Below the pieces are notes generated by a model. That model was not told the DNA's origin. It saw nothing but the letters and a program-made list of their open reading frames with translations, and did not search any database. A stretch of DNA of 64,000 bases from Helicobacter winghamensis ATCC BAA-430. Its GTDB lineage: Bacteria; Campylobacterota; Campylobacteria; Campylobacterales; Helicobacteraceae. The stretch's first letter is position 1. Every line of letters starts with the position of its first letter. Location of the stretch: the NCBI RefSeq assembly GCF_028751035.1, contig NZ_CP063533.1, positions 1,240,001 to 1,304,000 on the forward strand, written 5' to 3'. The position numbers were made by a program, and so were the translations under genes. Positions 36,151-44,469 of this stretch are shown piece by piece.

Positions 36151-37148
36151 TATGCGTAATTCCAAGCAAGCGTTTTACCAGCAAAAAGTGGCACGATGCC
36201 ATTAAATTCTTGTGGCACTTCAAAAGGTGCTTTTACAAGCTTTATAATCTTATTAGTCTTTGGCAAATCATAAATACGCCTAGCATTATCACTCACAAAG
36301 CTTTGGAGATTTTCTAGTTTGTTATGCTTTTCAAACAACTCCGCAAGCCCAAGCAGTGCTAATGGCGCGCTAAAGATTCCCGCCGCCCCCTTAGCACATT
36401 CCTTATTTTCCCTTAAATGTGGCGCAGAATCACTTCCAAAAGAGAATTTAGAATGCGCATTAAGTGCCACTTCAAGCAATGCGTCCCTATCCTTTGGCGT
36501 TTTTAAAATTGGCTTGCAAAAATGATGCGGATTTAGCCCACCGCCTAACACATCATCTAAACTTAACGCAATATGGTGTAAAGTTAGCGTCGCAAAGAGA
36601 TTATCATATTTTTCAACAAGTGCGATAGAGCGATGATCACTTAAATGTTCAAAAATAATCTTTAAGCGCGGAAAAGACTCCGCAAGCTCCCTAAACACAG
36701 GGTGAAACTCTACTTCTCTATCCAGTGAAAAACCATTGCTCTCCCCGTGAATACTTAAAAACATTCCAAGCTCTTGGGAAATCTCTAAAATTTCTAAAAT
36801 CTTATTATCTAAAACCTTACTCACTCCACTCTCACTCCCCGTTGTCGCACCTTTTGGATAGAGTTTTAAAAATACGATTCCAACTTCCCTAGCCTTCTCT
36901 AGCACGCTTTTGTTAAGCTCCTCTGTAAGATAAAGCGACATCAATGGGTTAAAGTCGCAATCCCCACAAGCATTTTGAATTCTCTCTTTATAGCTTAAAG
37001 CAAGCTCTATACTAGTAATAGGAGGCGTTAAATTTGGCATCACAAGCGCACCACTAAAGTATTTAGCTGTGTATTTTGCAACATTTTGCAACATTTCTCC
37101 ATCGCGCAAATGCAAATGCATATCATAAGGGGATTGTAATTGTATCAT
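36150..37148 (-). CDS. pyrC: Dihydroorotase (class II type)
   Basis: Cyclises carbamoyl aspartate to dihydroorotate in pyrimidine synthesis. The 332 residues carry the zinc motif [11 protein letters not shown] near residues 9-19, the carboxylated-lysine region [11 protein letters not shown] near 93, the HGE segment near 136, further histidine ligands in FEHLSDHR, and GSDSAPH near 243. This is the catalytic dihydroorotase; the dihydroorotase-like gene at 40672-41913 lacks the zinc histidines. It starts directly after the phosphomannomutase stop. Confidence 0.95.
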   Translation of the reverse strand: MIQLQSPYDMHLHLRDGEMLQNVAKYTAKYFSGALVMPNLTPPITSIELALSYKERIQNACGDCDFNPLMSLYLTEELNKSVLEKAREVGIVFLKLYPKGATTGSESGVSKVLDNKILEILEISQELGMFLSIHGESNGFSLDREVEFHPVFRELAESFPRLKIIFEHLSDHRSIALVEKYDNLFATLTLHHIALSLDDVLGGGLNPHHFCKPILKTPKDRDALLEVALNAHSKFSFGSDSAPHLRENKECAKGAAGIFSAPLALLGLAELFEKHNKLENLQSFVSDNARRIYDLPKTNKIIKLVKAPFEVPQEFNGIVPLFAGKTLAWNYA

Positions 37149-38555
37149 TTAAGATTCCTTTATTTGCTCTAATAATTCCAGTAGGGCGTTTTGGTATTGC
37201 TCACACAATTCCTTGCTTTTTGCCTCAAAGCGCGTTACAAGCACAGGCGTTGTGTTGCTAGCGCGGACTAGCCCCCAACCTTCTTCAAACACCACACGCA
37301 CTCCATCAATGGCGATAATCTCTACGATTTTGGGAAAATTTATAGGCAAGACACTAGGGTTATTCAAAGTTTTCTTTAAGCGTTCAATAATTCTAAACTT
37401 CTTTGCTTCTGTGGTTTTTATTTTAATCTCATCTGTAGAATAAAGTTTTGATAAACCCTCTAAAACCTTATCAAACTCCAAGCCCTTAGAATGCAACAAC
37501 TCAAGCACACGCAACGCCGCATAAGTGGCATCATCAAAGCCAAAGTAGCGATCATTAAAAAATATATGCCCACTCACTTCAAACGCCATATGCGCATTAG
37601 TCTCTTTAAGCTTTACCTTAAGATTACTATGCCCTGTTTTATACATTATCGCCTTACCGATTTTATCAATGCTTTCATACATATTTAAAGAGCATTTCAC
37701 TTCGCCAATTACCACAGGATTTGGAATCGTATTTGCAAAGATAATCGCTAGCTCATCACCCTTATACACCTTATTCCCATTTAGCGTGTATTTCACCACC
37801 GCTAGCCTATCCCCATCGCCATCAAAGGCAAATCCGATTCCACCTTTTTGGCAAACTTCTTTATGTAAAAAGCTTAGATTTTTCTCTTCACTTGGATCTG
37901 GGTGATGGTTTGGAAAATTCCCATCAGGCTCTAAAAACAGCCCATTATACGCGATCTCTAGTCTATCTAAGATTTTTGTAATCCCAACTCCAGCAATCCC
38001 ATTCCCACAATCTAAACTAATAGGAATCTCAAATCCCCTTAAATGCGCAAATTCCTTGCAAAGATATTCCACATACAAATCTAGCACATTTAATGCTTTA
38101 ACCTTGAAATTTGACGGAATCTTTTGTGCAACAAAGTCCCAATCAAGCGCATAAAACTCTTTCTCAAGTGCATAAATTTGTTCCCCAAAAAACGGCTCTT
38201 TTAAAAGCGTTATCTTAAACCCATTATATTCTGGCGGATTATGCGAGCCTGTAATCATCACGCTTCCATTTAGTTTTAAACCTTCTTTAAACTCACAATA
38301 TAAAGAAAAATACGCAACAGGTGTTGGAATCTCCCCTAAACTATAAGGTGTAATTCCACTAGCTAGCACACCTTCACAAAACCAACTAAAAATTTCCCTA
38401 GAATGCAAGCGCGCATCAAAGCCAACTCCCAAAGTAGCCCCGCCACGCTTATGCAACTCTTGCCCCACCAAATAACCAATACGCACAACATTTTCTCGCA
38501 CCAAATCTTGTCCATAAATTCCACGAATATCATATTCTCTAAAAATTGCTAACAT
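37149..38555 (-). CDS. Phosphomannomutase/phosphoglucomutase (AlgC type)
   Basis: Alpha-D-phosphohexomutase of 468 residues interconverting sugar 1- and 6-phosphates. The active-site serine is Ser104 in ITGSHNPPEYNG, the Mg loop is FDGDGDRLAVV near 241, and the C-terminal phosphate loop is RASNTTPVLVTRFEA near 430. It likely supplies mannose-1-P or glucose-1-P for lipopolysaccharide and other glycans. The gene overlaps the upstream deaminase gene by 7 bp. HP1275 of H. pylori is the comparable enzyme. Confidence 0.93.
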   Translation of the reverse strand: MLAIFREYDIRGIYGQDLVRENVVRIGYLVGQELHKRGGATLGVGFDARLHSREIFSWFCEGVLASGITPYSLGEIPTPVAYFSLYCEFKEGLKLNGSVMITGSHNPPEYNGFKITLLKEPFFGEQIYALEKEFYALDWDFVAQKIPSNFKVKALNVLDLYVEYLCKEFAHLRGFEIPISLDCGNGIAGVGITKILDRLEIAYNGLFLEPDGNFPNHHPDPSEEKNLSFLHKEVCQKGGIGFAFDGDGDRLAVVKYTLNGNKVYKGDELAIIFANTIPNPVVIGEVKCSLNMYESIDKIGKAIMYKTGHSNLKVKLKETNAHMAFEVSGHIFFNDRYFGFDDATYAALRVLELLHSKGLEFDKVLEGLSKLYSTDEIKIKTTEAKKFRIIERLKKTLNNPSVLPINFPKIVEIIAIDGVRVVFEEGWGLVRASNTTPVLVTRFEAKSKELCEQYQNALLELLEQIKES

Positions 38556-39832
38556 TTACTCCCCTTTATTTTAGATTCCAACTTTTTAGTATTTTTTAAT
38601 GCCTCTTGCAAAACTTCCACACCATCAATAAATAATCTGCATGCTTCTTTTGCATATAAAATCAAATTTTGCGCTAAAAATTCTTCACTCTTTGGGAGCT
38701 CAAACACTGTAAAATCAGCAAAATTTCCCGCCTTTAATTCCCCTAGCAAAAAATTGGAATCCAAAAACGCATTGTGTGTTACACTTAACAACAACTCCCT
38801 TGCCAAAGGTTCTAAAGGCATATCTGCATAAGCAAAAAGTGCGACTCTTAACTCATCTAAAAGTGATAAGGAATCATTAGAACTCTTACCATCTGTGCCA
38901 AGACAAAGCGGAATCCTAGCCTTTTGCACCGCTTGTAAATCCAAGTATTTTCCATTGAGCAAGCGATTTGATTTAGGGCAACTGATAATCTTGCCTTTTT
39001 GTGCTTGAATTTGCTCTAAAATCTCCACATTTGCTTCCAAACAATGTGTAAAATATGCACTATCTAAGCCTTCAAATGCGCTTAAAAAATCCTTAGCATT
39101 ATAAAAAGATTCCATTGTTTTTTTAAAAAATCTTTCATAAAATTCCTTAAAATACCCTCCACTTGATTCTAGCCACTCTCTCTCTGCCTTTGATTCTAAG
39201 AAATGCGCACTCACTGGCAACTTCTCTTTTTTTGCCACTTCTAACACTTTTTCTAGCAATTTTGGATGCACAGAATAAGGCGAATGCACCGCGACTGCTG
39301 GGATAAAACTCTCACTTTGTTTAGCCTTAGAATCCTTTAAGCGTGCTAAAAAATTTTGGTATAAAAAATCTATTGTCTCTATGCTTGAGCCAATTGCTTC
39401 ATTAAAATACAGCACGCGCAAAGGCGCATTTGCTAAAATCTCCAAATCAGCCCCATGGCTGGAAATTGCTCCTACAAAGCCCACGCCACTTTTTAGACAC
39501 TCTAAAATTCCTTGTTGCATAGCACTTTGTAAGTCTTGTGCCATTAAGGATTCTCTATGTATCAAAACACTATCTAACCACTCCCCAAAATCCCCAAACT
39601 TCAAAGTTCCTTCATTTTTGCTAAATTCCAAATGCAAATGCAAGTTTGCAAAAGCTGGTGTAATCGCACAAGAGCAAAAATACTCACTCTTAGCATTTTT
39701 ATATTTAGCACACAACTTGGCATAATCGCCAACTTCTAAAATTTTTTGCGTTTCAAAAAGGATTCCACCTTTTTTGATTACACCAAACTTTTCATCGCAT
39801 ATAACAATAAAATCCGCACCAATAATTTGCAA
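38549..39832 (-). CDS. Amidohydrolase, probable aminofutalosine deaminase
   Basis: A 427-residue metal-dependent amidohydrolase with the N-terminal metal motif NLHLHLEFSK near 63-72, later His-containing motifs (VHSPYSVHP, ISAHFLESKAEREW-type region, THCLEAN) and the GTDGKSSNDSL motif near 313. H. pylori HP0267 has this architecture and deaminates 6-amino-6-deoxyfutalosine in the futalosine route to menaquinone. That role is inferred here from family and the menaquinone-based respiration of these bacteria. An adenosine or S-adenosylhomocysteine deaminase role is the alternative. Confidence 0.85.
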   Translation of the reverse strand: MQIIGADFIVICDEKFGVIKKGGILFETQKILEVGDYAKLCAKYKNAKSEYFCSCAITPAFANLHLHLEFSKNEGTLKFGDFGEWLDSVLIHRESLMAQDLQSAMQQGILECLKSGVGFVGAISSHGADLEILANAPLRVLYFNEAIGSSIETIDFLYQNFLARLKDSKAKQSESFIPAVAVHSPYSVHPKLLEKVLEVAKKEKLPVSAHFLESKAEREWLESSGGYFKEFYERFFKKTMESFYNAKDFLSAFEGLDSAYFTHCLEANVEILEQIQAQKGKIISCPKSNRLLNGKYLDLQAVQKARIPLCLGTDGKSSNDSLSLLDELRVALFAYADMPLEPLARELLLSVTHNAFLDSNFLLGELKAGNFADFTVFELPKSEEFLAQNLILYAKEACRLFIDGVEVLQEALKNTKKLESKIKGSKC

Positions 39833-39835
39833 GCC

Positions 39836-40663
39836 CTACCCCTTTAAAGGCGTATTTAAATTAATATCAAGTTTATTATAAGGAATCTCGATTCCCTCCG
39901 CATCAAAGCGCATTTTTACTTTTTGAAGTAAATCTAATTTTGCATTAATCACTTCACTACTATTTACCCAAAATCTCACCATAAAATCCACACTACTTGC
40001 ATTTAGCACATCAACGCCAATTAGAGGTTCTGGCTCTTTTAACACAATCTCTTCAGCATTAAAAATTTCCTCTAAAATACTCTTTGCCTTATCCAAATCA
40101 CTCGTATAAGAGACACTAAAAATTAAATCTAAGCGCCGTGTGGGATTTGCATTCACATTAATAATAGGCGCTGAAACAATCATAGAGTTTGGCAAAATCA
40201 CAAGTTGATTGTCTAAAGTTGTGATTTTTGTTTGAAACAAATTCACTTCTTGCACTCTCCCTGTAATGGAATTTAATGTAACAACATCTCCTTTTCTAAA
40301 TTGCTTTAACACTACAATCAAGATTCCACTTGCTAGATTTGACAAAGAATCTTTAAGCGATAAACCAATTGCTAAGCCAGCTGTTCCAAGCACTGCGATA
40401 ATAGAAGTTGTCTTAACACCTAAATTTGTAAGGGCTGTAATAATTGCTAATACAAATATCCCCACAAACGCAACATTTTTTAAAAATCCCGCTAGCGTTT
40501 CATCCTTTGTTGCCTTAGCAATCAACTTTGCAATATATTTTGAAAAAACTCTAGCCACATAATAACCAATAATTAAAATAAAAAACGCACTCACAATATT
40601 AGGTAAAAACCCAAAAAACCAAACAACAAACCTATCCCAAACTAATAAAAATTTCTCTTCCAT
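39836..40663 (-). CDS. mscS: Small-conductance mechanosensitive channel MscS
   Basis: A 275-residue MscS-family channel releasing solutes on osmotic downshock. Three membrane helices occupy the first 115 residues. The pore-lining TM3 is Gly/Ala-rich (GTAGLAIGLSLKDSLSNLASG, beginning near residue 93). The beta domain (FRKGDVVTLNSITGRVQEV) and the C-terminal alpha/beta domain follow. It sits 3 bp upstream of the deaminase gene and 8 bp downstream of the dihydroorotase-like gene. Confidence 0.94.
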   Translation of the reverse strand: MEEKFLLVWDRFVVWFFGFLPNIVSAFFILIIGYYVARVFSKYIAKLIAKATKDETLAGFLKNVAFVGIFVLAIITALTNLGVKTTSIIAVLGTAGLAIGLSLKDSLSNLASGILIVVLKQFRKGDVVTLNSITGRVQEVNLFQTKITTLDNQLVILPNSMIVSAPIINVNANPTRRLDLIFSVSYTSDLDKAKSILEEIFNAEEIVLKEPEPLIGVDVLNASSVDFMVRFWVNSSEVINAKLDLLQKVKMRFDAEGIEIPYNKLDINLNTPLKG

Positions 40664-40671
40664 TTTATTCC

Positions 40672-41913
40672 TTAAAATACAACTTCTTTACCGCCCACAA
40701 ACACACGTTTGACCTGTCCGTGAATAATAGAATCGTAATAAGGCGATTCTATATTACTCACCACACTTGTTTCTTTTGGATTAAACAACACCAAATCCGC
40801 ATCATAACCTTGCGCAATGAGTCCCTTATTTGCAAGTCCTAGCACATTTGCAGGATTAAAACTTAAAATCTTGCTAAACTCACTTAAGGTTAAGTGTTCC
40901 ATTTTTACCAAAAGTGTATAACAAAGCCCCATAAAACTTTCAATCATATCCACGCCAAATGCTGCTTCTTCAAAAGCCAAATCCTTTTGTGCTAAGGATT
41001 TTTCAGATTGCAAAGAAGTAAGAAGAGTAATTTCTCCCTTTTTTACACTTTTAACCAACGCTTTACGCGTAGATTCTGACTTCAAGGGGGGCTTGATTTT
41101 AGCAGCAGTGTTGTAATTATTGCAAAGTGTTTCTGTGAGTATCAAATGGTGGATTGAAGTTTGTAAATACAACTCCGACTTTTGCTTGGTTGCAACCTTT
41201 AATTGTTGGATTATCTCTACACTTCTTTGTGTCGCAAGCCCCAAGAATACCGCTTTAACACCCATAAATCGTGCTACTTCAGCCATTTGTGCCACTTCTT
41301 TTGTCTCACTTAAAGTTGGAATAGCTGGTAATCCCAACACCGATGATAACTCCCCATCATTCATCACGCCATTTGCACTAAGGGATTCATCTTCGCACAC
41401 AAAAAACATTGGCACATCAAACATCAAGGCAAACTCACACGCACGCCTTAGCAAATTCCCATCTGTATTTGATTTTACAAAAATTCCTTTTGCACCCTTT
41501 TTATAAAGCATTGCAAGCTCATTTAGTGCATTTTCGGATTCCGTATTTATTGCTTCAGAAATCCCTATAATCTCTGCTTTTAACTCATCTTTAATAACAT
41601 TTAACAATTCCAAGCCTAACTCACTACTTAAAGTTGGCTTACAATCTGGCATTAAAAGAGCCTGTGTGATTCCACCTTTTGCAGCTTTTTGCGAGAGTTT
41701 TAATAGATTTTCTTTGCTTAAGATTCCATTACTAACGCGTGTATTTAAATCAATTGCACCGGGCAATAAAACAAGATTTTCCGCTTCTATAATCTCTTCA
41801 TTTTCTTGCGGCAAAATGCTTCTATCAACTTGTGCTATTTTATTTCCTTTAATACGCACATCACCCTTTTGCTCTCCATTTGCGTCACAAATCATCGCTC
41901 CTCTAATAATCAT
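40672..41913 (-). CDS. Dihydroorotase-like protein lacking zinc histidines
   Basis: A 413-residue class I dihydroorotase relative. The expected zinc motif D-x-H-x-H is replaced: the sequence at this place reads LLPGAIDLNTRVSNG. The following TIM-barrel elements (GGITQALLMPDCKPTL, GVDMIESFMGL and NPANVLGLANKG) are preserved. It is thus probably catalytically inactive, like the PyrC' partners of aspartate transcarbamoylase. H. pylori HP0266, a similar protein, lies beside HP0267 as here. It may structure the transcarbamoylase complex; no pyrB is nearby. Confidence 0.88.
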   Translation of the reverse strand: MIIRGAMICDANGEQKGDVRIKGNKIAQVDRSILPQENEEIIEAENLVLLPGAIDLNTRVSNGILSKENLLKLSQKAAKGGITQALLMPDCKPTLSSELGLELLNVIKDELKAEIIGISEAINTESENALNELAMLYKKGAKGIFVKSNTDGNLLRRACEFALMFDVPMFFVCEDESLSANGVMNDGELSSVLGLPAIPTLSETKEVAQMAEVARFMGVKAVFLGLATQRSVEIIQQLKVATKQKSELYLQTSIHHLILTETLCNNYNTAAKIKPPLKSESTRKALVKSVKKGEITLLTSLQSEKSLAQKDLAFEEAAFGVDMIESFMGLCYTLLVKMEHLTLSEFSKILSFNPANVLGLANKGLIAQGYDADLVLFNPKETSVVSNIESPYYDSIIHGQVKRVFVGGKEVVF

Positions 41914-42036
41914 AACACACCCTTAAACTTAATAAATTTGGCAATTATTACAAATTCCAAGCTAAATTTTAATTAAACACACATTATCTTAACTTTACAA
42001 AAAAGTCTATCAAACTCCCATAATAAAGCTATTTTG

Positions 42037-42741
42037 TTAATCCTCCAAATAATATTCTATTGTAGAAACTACACGCACATTTTTAATATATGGCGTATTT
42101 TTATCTCTATTTGTAATACTAAACTGCCCTTGTGTAGCCCTTTTTATCTTACCTAGCTGACTTTCAGAATCCTTAGCAAACTTCATTGCTGCTTCCCTAG
42201 CATTCAGCGTTGCTTCCTCAATCATCTGTGGTTTAATCGCATTTAATCCTGTGTAAATATATTCCACTTCATAATCATCAATCTTAATCACAACACCATC
42301 CATTCCAAGCTGTGAAATCTCTTCCAACGCCTTTCTACCAAGTGCCACTTCTTTGGTATAAAGCAACACGCCTCCAACACCTGCATAACGATAAGTTACA
42401 TTTTGATTTCCACCATATAAATCCCCAAGCTTATCATTAACAATAGGCGGCGTAAAGGTAATATCTTTTTTATCTAAGCCAATTTGTTCCAAGAATGTAG
42501 AAACCCTTTGTGCATCACTTTCTAAATCCTTATATAAGGCGTTTAAATCATTATTTGCACGCGTAAATTTAATTGGAAGTATCATTACATTAGCTTGCAC
42601 TTCCTTCTCACTTAAACCCTTAACAACAACGCTCCGTTCACCTGCTTTAAAGCTTTTCATTACTCTATCTGCACTAAAGCCCAACACAATACTACTAACG
42701 ACTAATGCCAATCCTAAAAGTATCGCACCAATTTTATCCAT
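42037..42741 (-). CDS. SIMPL (DUF541) domain protein
   Basis: A 234-residue protein with an N-terminal signal anchor (about residues 5-24) and one SIMPL/DUF541 domain, seen in the GERSVVVKGLSEKEVQANV start, the QIGLDKKDITFTPP segment and the ATLNAREAAMKFAKDSESQLGKI region. Related periplasmic proteins can form cage-like assemblies and are linked to oxidative-stress tolerance. The function here is unknown. It stands alone, with 123 bp of AT-rich gap downstream in which I see nothing. Confidence 0.87.
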   Translation of the reverse strand: MDKIGAILLGLALVVSSIVLGFSADRVMKSFKAGERSVVVKGLSEKEVQANVMILPIKFTRANNDLNALYKDLESDAQRVSTFLEQIGLDKKDITFTPPIVNDKLGDLYGGNQNVTYRYAGVGGVLLYTKEVALGRKALEEISQLGMDGVVIKIDDYEVEYIYTGLNAIKPQMIEEATLNAREAAMKFAKDSESQLGKIKRATQGQFSITNRDKNTPYIKNVRVVSTIEYYLED

Positions 42742-42764
42742 TCTCTACCTTTCTTAAATTTTTA

Positions 42765-42775
42765 GATTCCAACTT
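42765..42775 (+). repeat. Dispersed 11-mer GATTCCAACTT (intergenic copy)
   Basis: One of nine exact copies I found by eye. Others: plus strand at 4919, 19426, 29794, 36876, 38574 and 44079; minus-strand orientation at 3537 and 52787 (first base of each on the plus strand). This copy lies outside genes, upstream of the SIMPL gene. A related 14-mer, ATTGGAATCCAAAA, occurs near 25991, 38752 and 48629. Confidence 0.7.
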
Positions 42776-42851
42776 TTGGAAATTTTACACATATTCTACC
42801 TAGAAATCCCTAACTTAAACTTGAGATTTTCAATGATTTTAAAGATAAAAG

Positions 42852-42928
42852 TGGTATCCCCGACGCGATTTGAACGCATGGCCTCACGATTAGGAATCGT
42901 GTGCTCTATCCAGCTGAGCTACGAGGAC
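42852..42928 (-). tRNA. tRNA-Arg (anticodon CCT)
   Basis: A 77-nt cloverleaf on the minus strand. The acceptor stem GTCCTCG pairs with CGGGGAT, the CCA end is encoded, the D arm is GCTCAGCTGGATAGAGC, the anticodon stem is CACGA/TCGTG with loop TTCCTAA (anticodon CCT), and the T loop is GTTCAAATC. It reads the rare codon AGG and lies downstream of hup on the same strand. Confidence 0.97.
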
Positions 42929-42951
42929 AAGAAGTTAAGAAATAGTGATAA

Positions 42952-42969
42952 TGCTCCGCAAGGGGAGCA
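42952..42969 (-). terminator. Hairpin between hup and tRNA-Arg
   Basis: Arms TGCTCC/GGAGCA with a 6-nt loop, just downstream of the hup stop. A competing hairpin (arms GCAAAAAG/CTTTTTGC, 42967-42991) overlaps it and the end of hup. Only a weak T-run follows on the minus strand. Confidence 0.45.
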
Positions 42970-42980
42970 AAAAGAAAGAA

Positions 42981-43277
42981 TTACTTTTTGCCTTTTTTAG
43001 CAGCGGCAACTGCGTCTTTAAGACCTTTTCCAGCTTTGAATTTTGGAACAAATTTATCTTGAGTTTTGTATTTTTTAGTAGTGCCAGGAACTGTTCCTTC
43101 TTTACCTTTTTGAAGAACTGTTTCAAATTTACCAAAGCCTACAAGCTCGATACTTTCTTTTTTTGCAAGTGCTTTTTCAACAGCAGCTGTAAATGCACCA
43201 ATTGCTTTTTCTGCATCTTTTTTTGTTTCAAATTCTCCGACTTCTTTTACTAAGTCAACAAATTCTGATTTGTTCAT
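42981..43277 (-). CDS. hup: HU-type DNA-binding protein
   Basis: Nucleoid-associated histone-like protein. From the ATG at 43277 (GGAGG 6 nt upstream) it has 98 residues, the normal HU length; a reading from 43292 adds five unlikely residues. It shows MNKSEFVDLVKE at the start, a FGKFET-type turn and a basic C-terminus. The beta-arm that inserts into DNA lies around residues 53-75 (PGTTKKYKTQDKFVPKFKAG). The protein compacts and bends DNA. Confidence 0.96.
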   Translation of the reverse strand: MNKSEFVDLVKEVGEFETKKDAEKAIGAFTAAVEKALAKKESIELVGFGKFETVLQKGKEGTVPGTTKKYKTQDKFVPKFKAGKGLKDAVAAAKKGKK

Positions 43278-43313
43278 TGCGAACCTCCACATAGATTTAG
43301 TTTAAAACGCACT

Positions 43314-43341
43314 ATTTTAGCATACTATTTATGTTTTTCAA
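43314..43341 (-). promoter_or_regulatory. Promoter of hup
   Basis: On the minus strand: -35 TTGAAA (43336-43341), 16-bp spacer, extended -10 TGCTAAAAT (hexamer at 43314-43319), 36 nt upstream of the start codon. Confidence 0.65.
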
Positions 43342-43427
43342 GGCTTTTAGGTAAAAAATTCTTAAATTATTGCTTTTTCTACAAATATTTCAATAAAAAG
43401 CATTATATGGACTTGTAAGGAATTTTC

Positions 43428-43447
43428 AATTAGTATTTATACTAATT
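43428..43447 (+). promoter_or_regulatory. Inverted repeat over the gapA -10 element
   Basis: Perfect 8-bp arms AATTAGTA/TACTAATT with spacer TTTA. The candidate -10 TATACT (43438-43443) lies inside it, 30 nt before the gapA ATG. This position suits a repressor operator; the regulator is unknown. Confidence 0.6.
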
Positions 43448-43473
43448 ATTTAGAAATTCTCAAGGAGATAAAA

Positions 43474-44469
43474 ATGGCACTAAAAGTTGCAGTAAATGGA
43501 ACAGGGCGTATTGGCTTGTGTGTGAGTAAAATTTTAGGAGAACGCAGCGATTTGGAGCTTACGGCAATTAACACAACAATGCCCATTGATACACTTGTGC
43601 ATTTGCTAAAATACGATTCTGTGCAAAAAAATAGTGCGGTTGAAAAACTTAACGAAAATACAATTAGAATTGGAAATCAAAATAATATCCAAATTACCAG
43701 CACGCGCGACATCAAAGAAACGCATTTTGGAAAATATGGCGCAGAACTTGTGATAGAATGCACAGGAGCTTTTAATGATTTAAATAAGGCAAATGCGCAT
43801 CTTTATGGTGGGGTTAAGCGCGTTGTTATCTCCGCTCCAGCAACAGATGTTCCGACCTTTGTTTATGGCGTTAATCACAAGCAATATCAAGGTGAATCCG
43901 TAATTTCAAATGCAAGTTGCACCACAAACGCTTTAGCACCTATCGCAAAAGTCTTACACGAAAATTTCACAATCCAAAGCGGCTTAATGACAACAATCCA
44001 CAGCTATACAAACGATCAAAATCTGCTAGACTCTAAACATAAAGACTTGCGTCGTGCAAGAGCAGCTGCACTTAATATGATTCCAACTTCAACAGGAGCA
44101 GCAAAAGCAATTGGACTTGTAATGCCAGAGCTCAAAGGCAAGCTAAATGGCTTTGCAATCCGTGTACCAACACCAGATGTGAGTGTGGTAGATTTAACTT
44201 GTGTTACTCAAAAAGCTGTCACGAAAGATTCCATTAATGCTGCCTTTGAAGAAGCAAGCAAGACGACATTTAAAAATTTAATTTTAGTGGATAATGAAAA
44301 GCGTGTTTCAGGAGATTTTATCGGCAGCACTTATAGTAGCATTTTTGTTCCAGATTGCACTGTAGTTGTCAATGATAATCAGCTTAAAGTTGTTGCGTGG
44401 TATGACAATGAATGGGGCTATTCCACACGCTTAGTAGATATGGCATACTTTGTAGGACAAAGCATTTAA
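43474..44469 (+). CDS. gapA: Glyceraldehyde-3-phosphate dehydrogenase
   Basis: Interconverts glyceraldehyde-3-phosphate and 1,3-bisphosphoglycerate. The nucleotide motif NGTGRIGL is at residues 8-15 and the catalytic Cys149 is in SNASCTTNALAP. The HSYTNDQ segment holds the catalytic His, and WYDNEWGYS is near the C-terminus. At the end of the second strand, residues 33-35 are Asn-Thr-Thr; the Asp that usually selects NAD there is missing, so NADP use is possible (inference). The gene overlaps pgi by TAATG. Confidence 0.97.
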   Translation: MALKVAVNGTGRIGLCVSKILGERSDLELTAINTTMPIDTLVHLLKYDSVQKNSAVEKLNENTIRIGNQNNIQITSTRDIKETHFGKYGAELVIECTGAFNDLNKANAHLYGGVKRVVISAPATDVPTFVYGVNHKQYQGESVISNASCTTNALAPIAKVLHENFTIQSGLMTTIHSYTNDQNLLDSKHKDLRRARAAALNMIPTSTGAAKAIGLVMPELKGKLNGFAIRVPTPDVSVVDLTCVTQKAVTKDSINAAFEEASKTTFKNLILVDNEKRVSGDFIGSTYSSIFVPDCTVVVNDNQLKVVAWYDNEWGYSTRLVDMAYFVGQSI

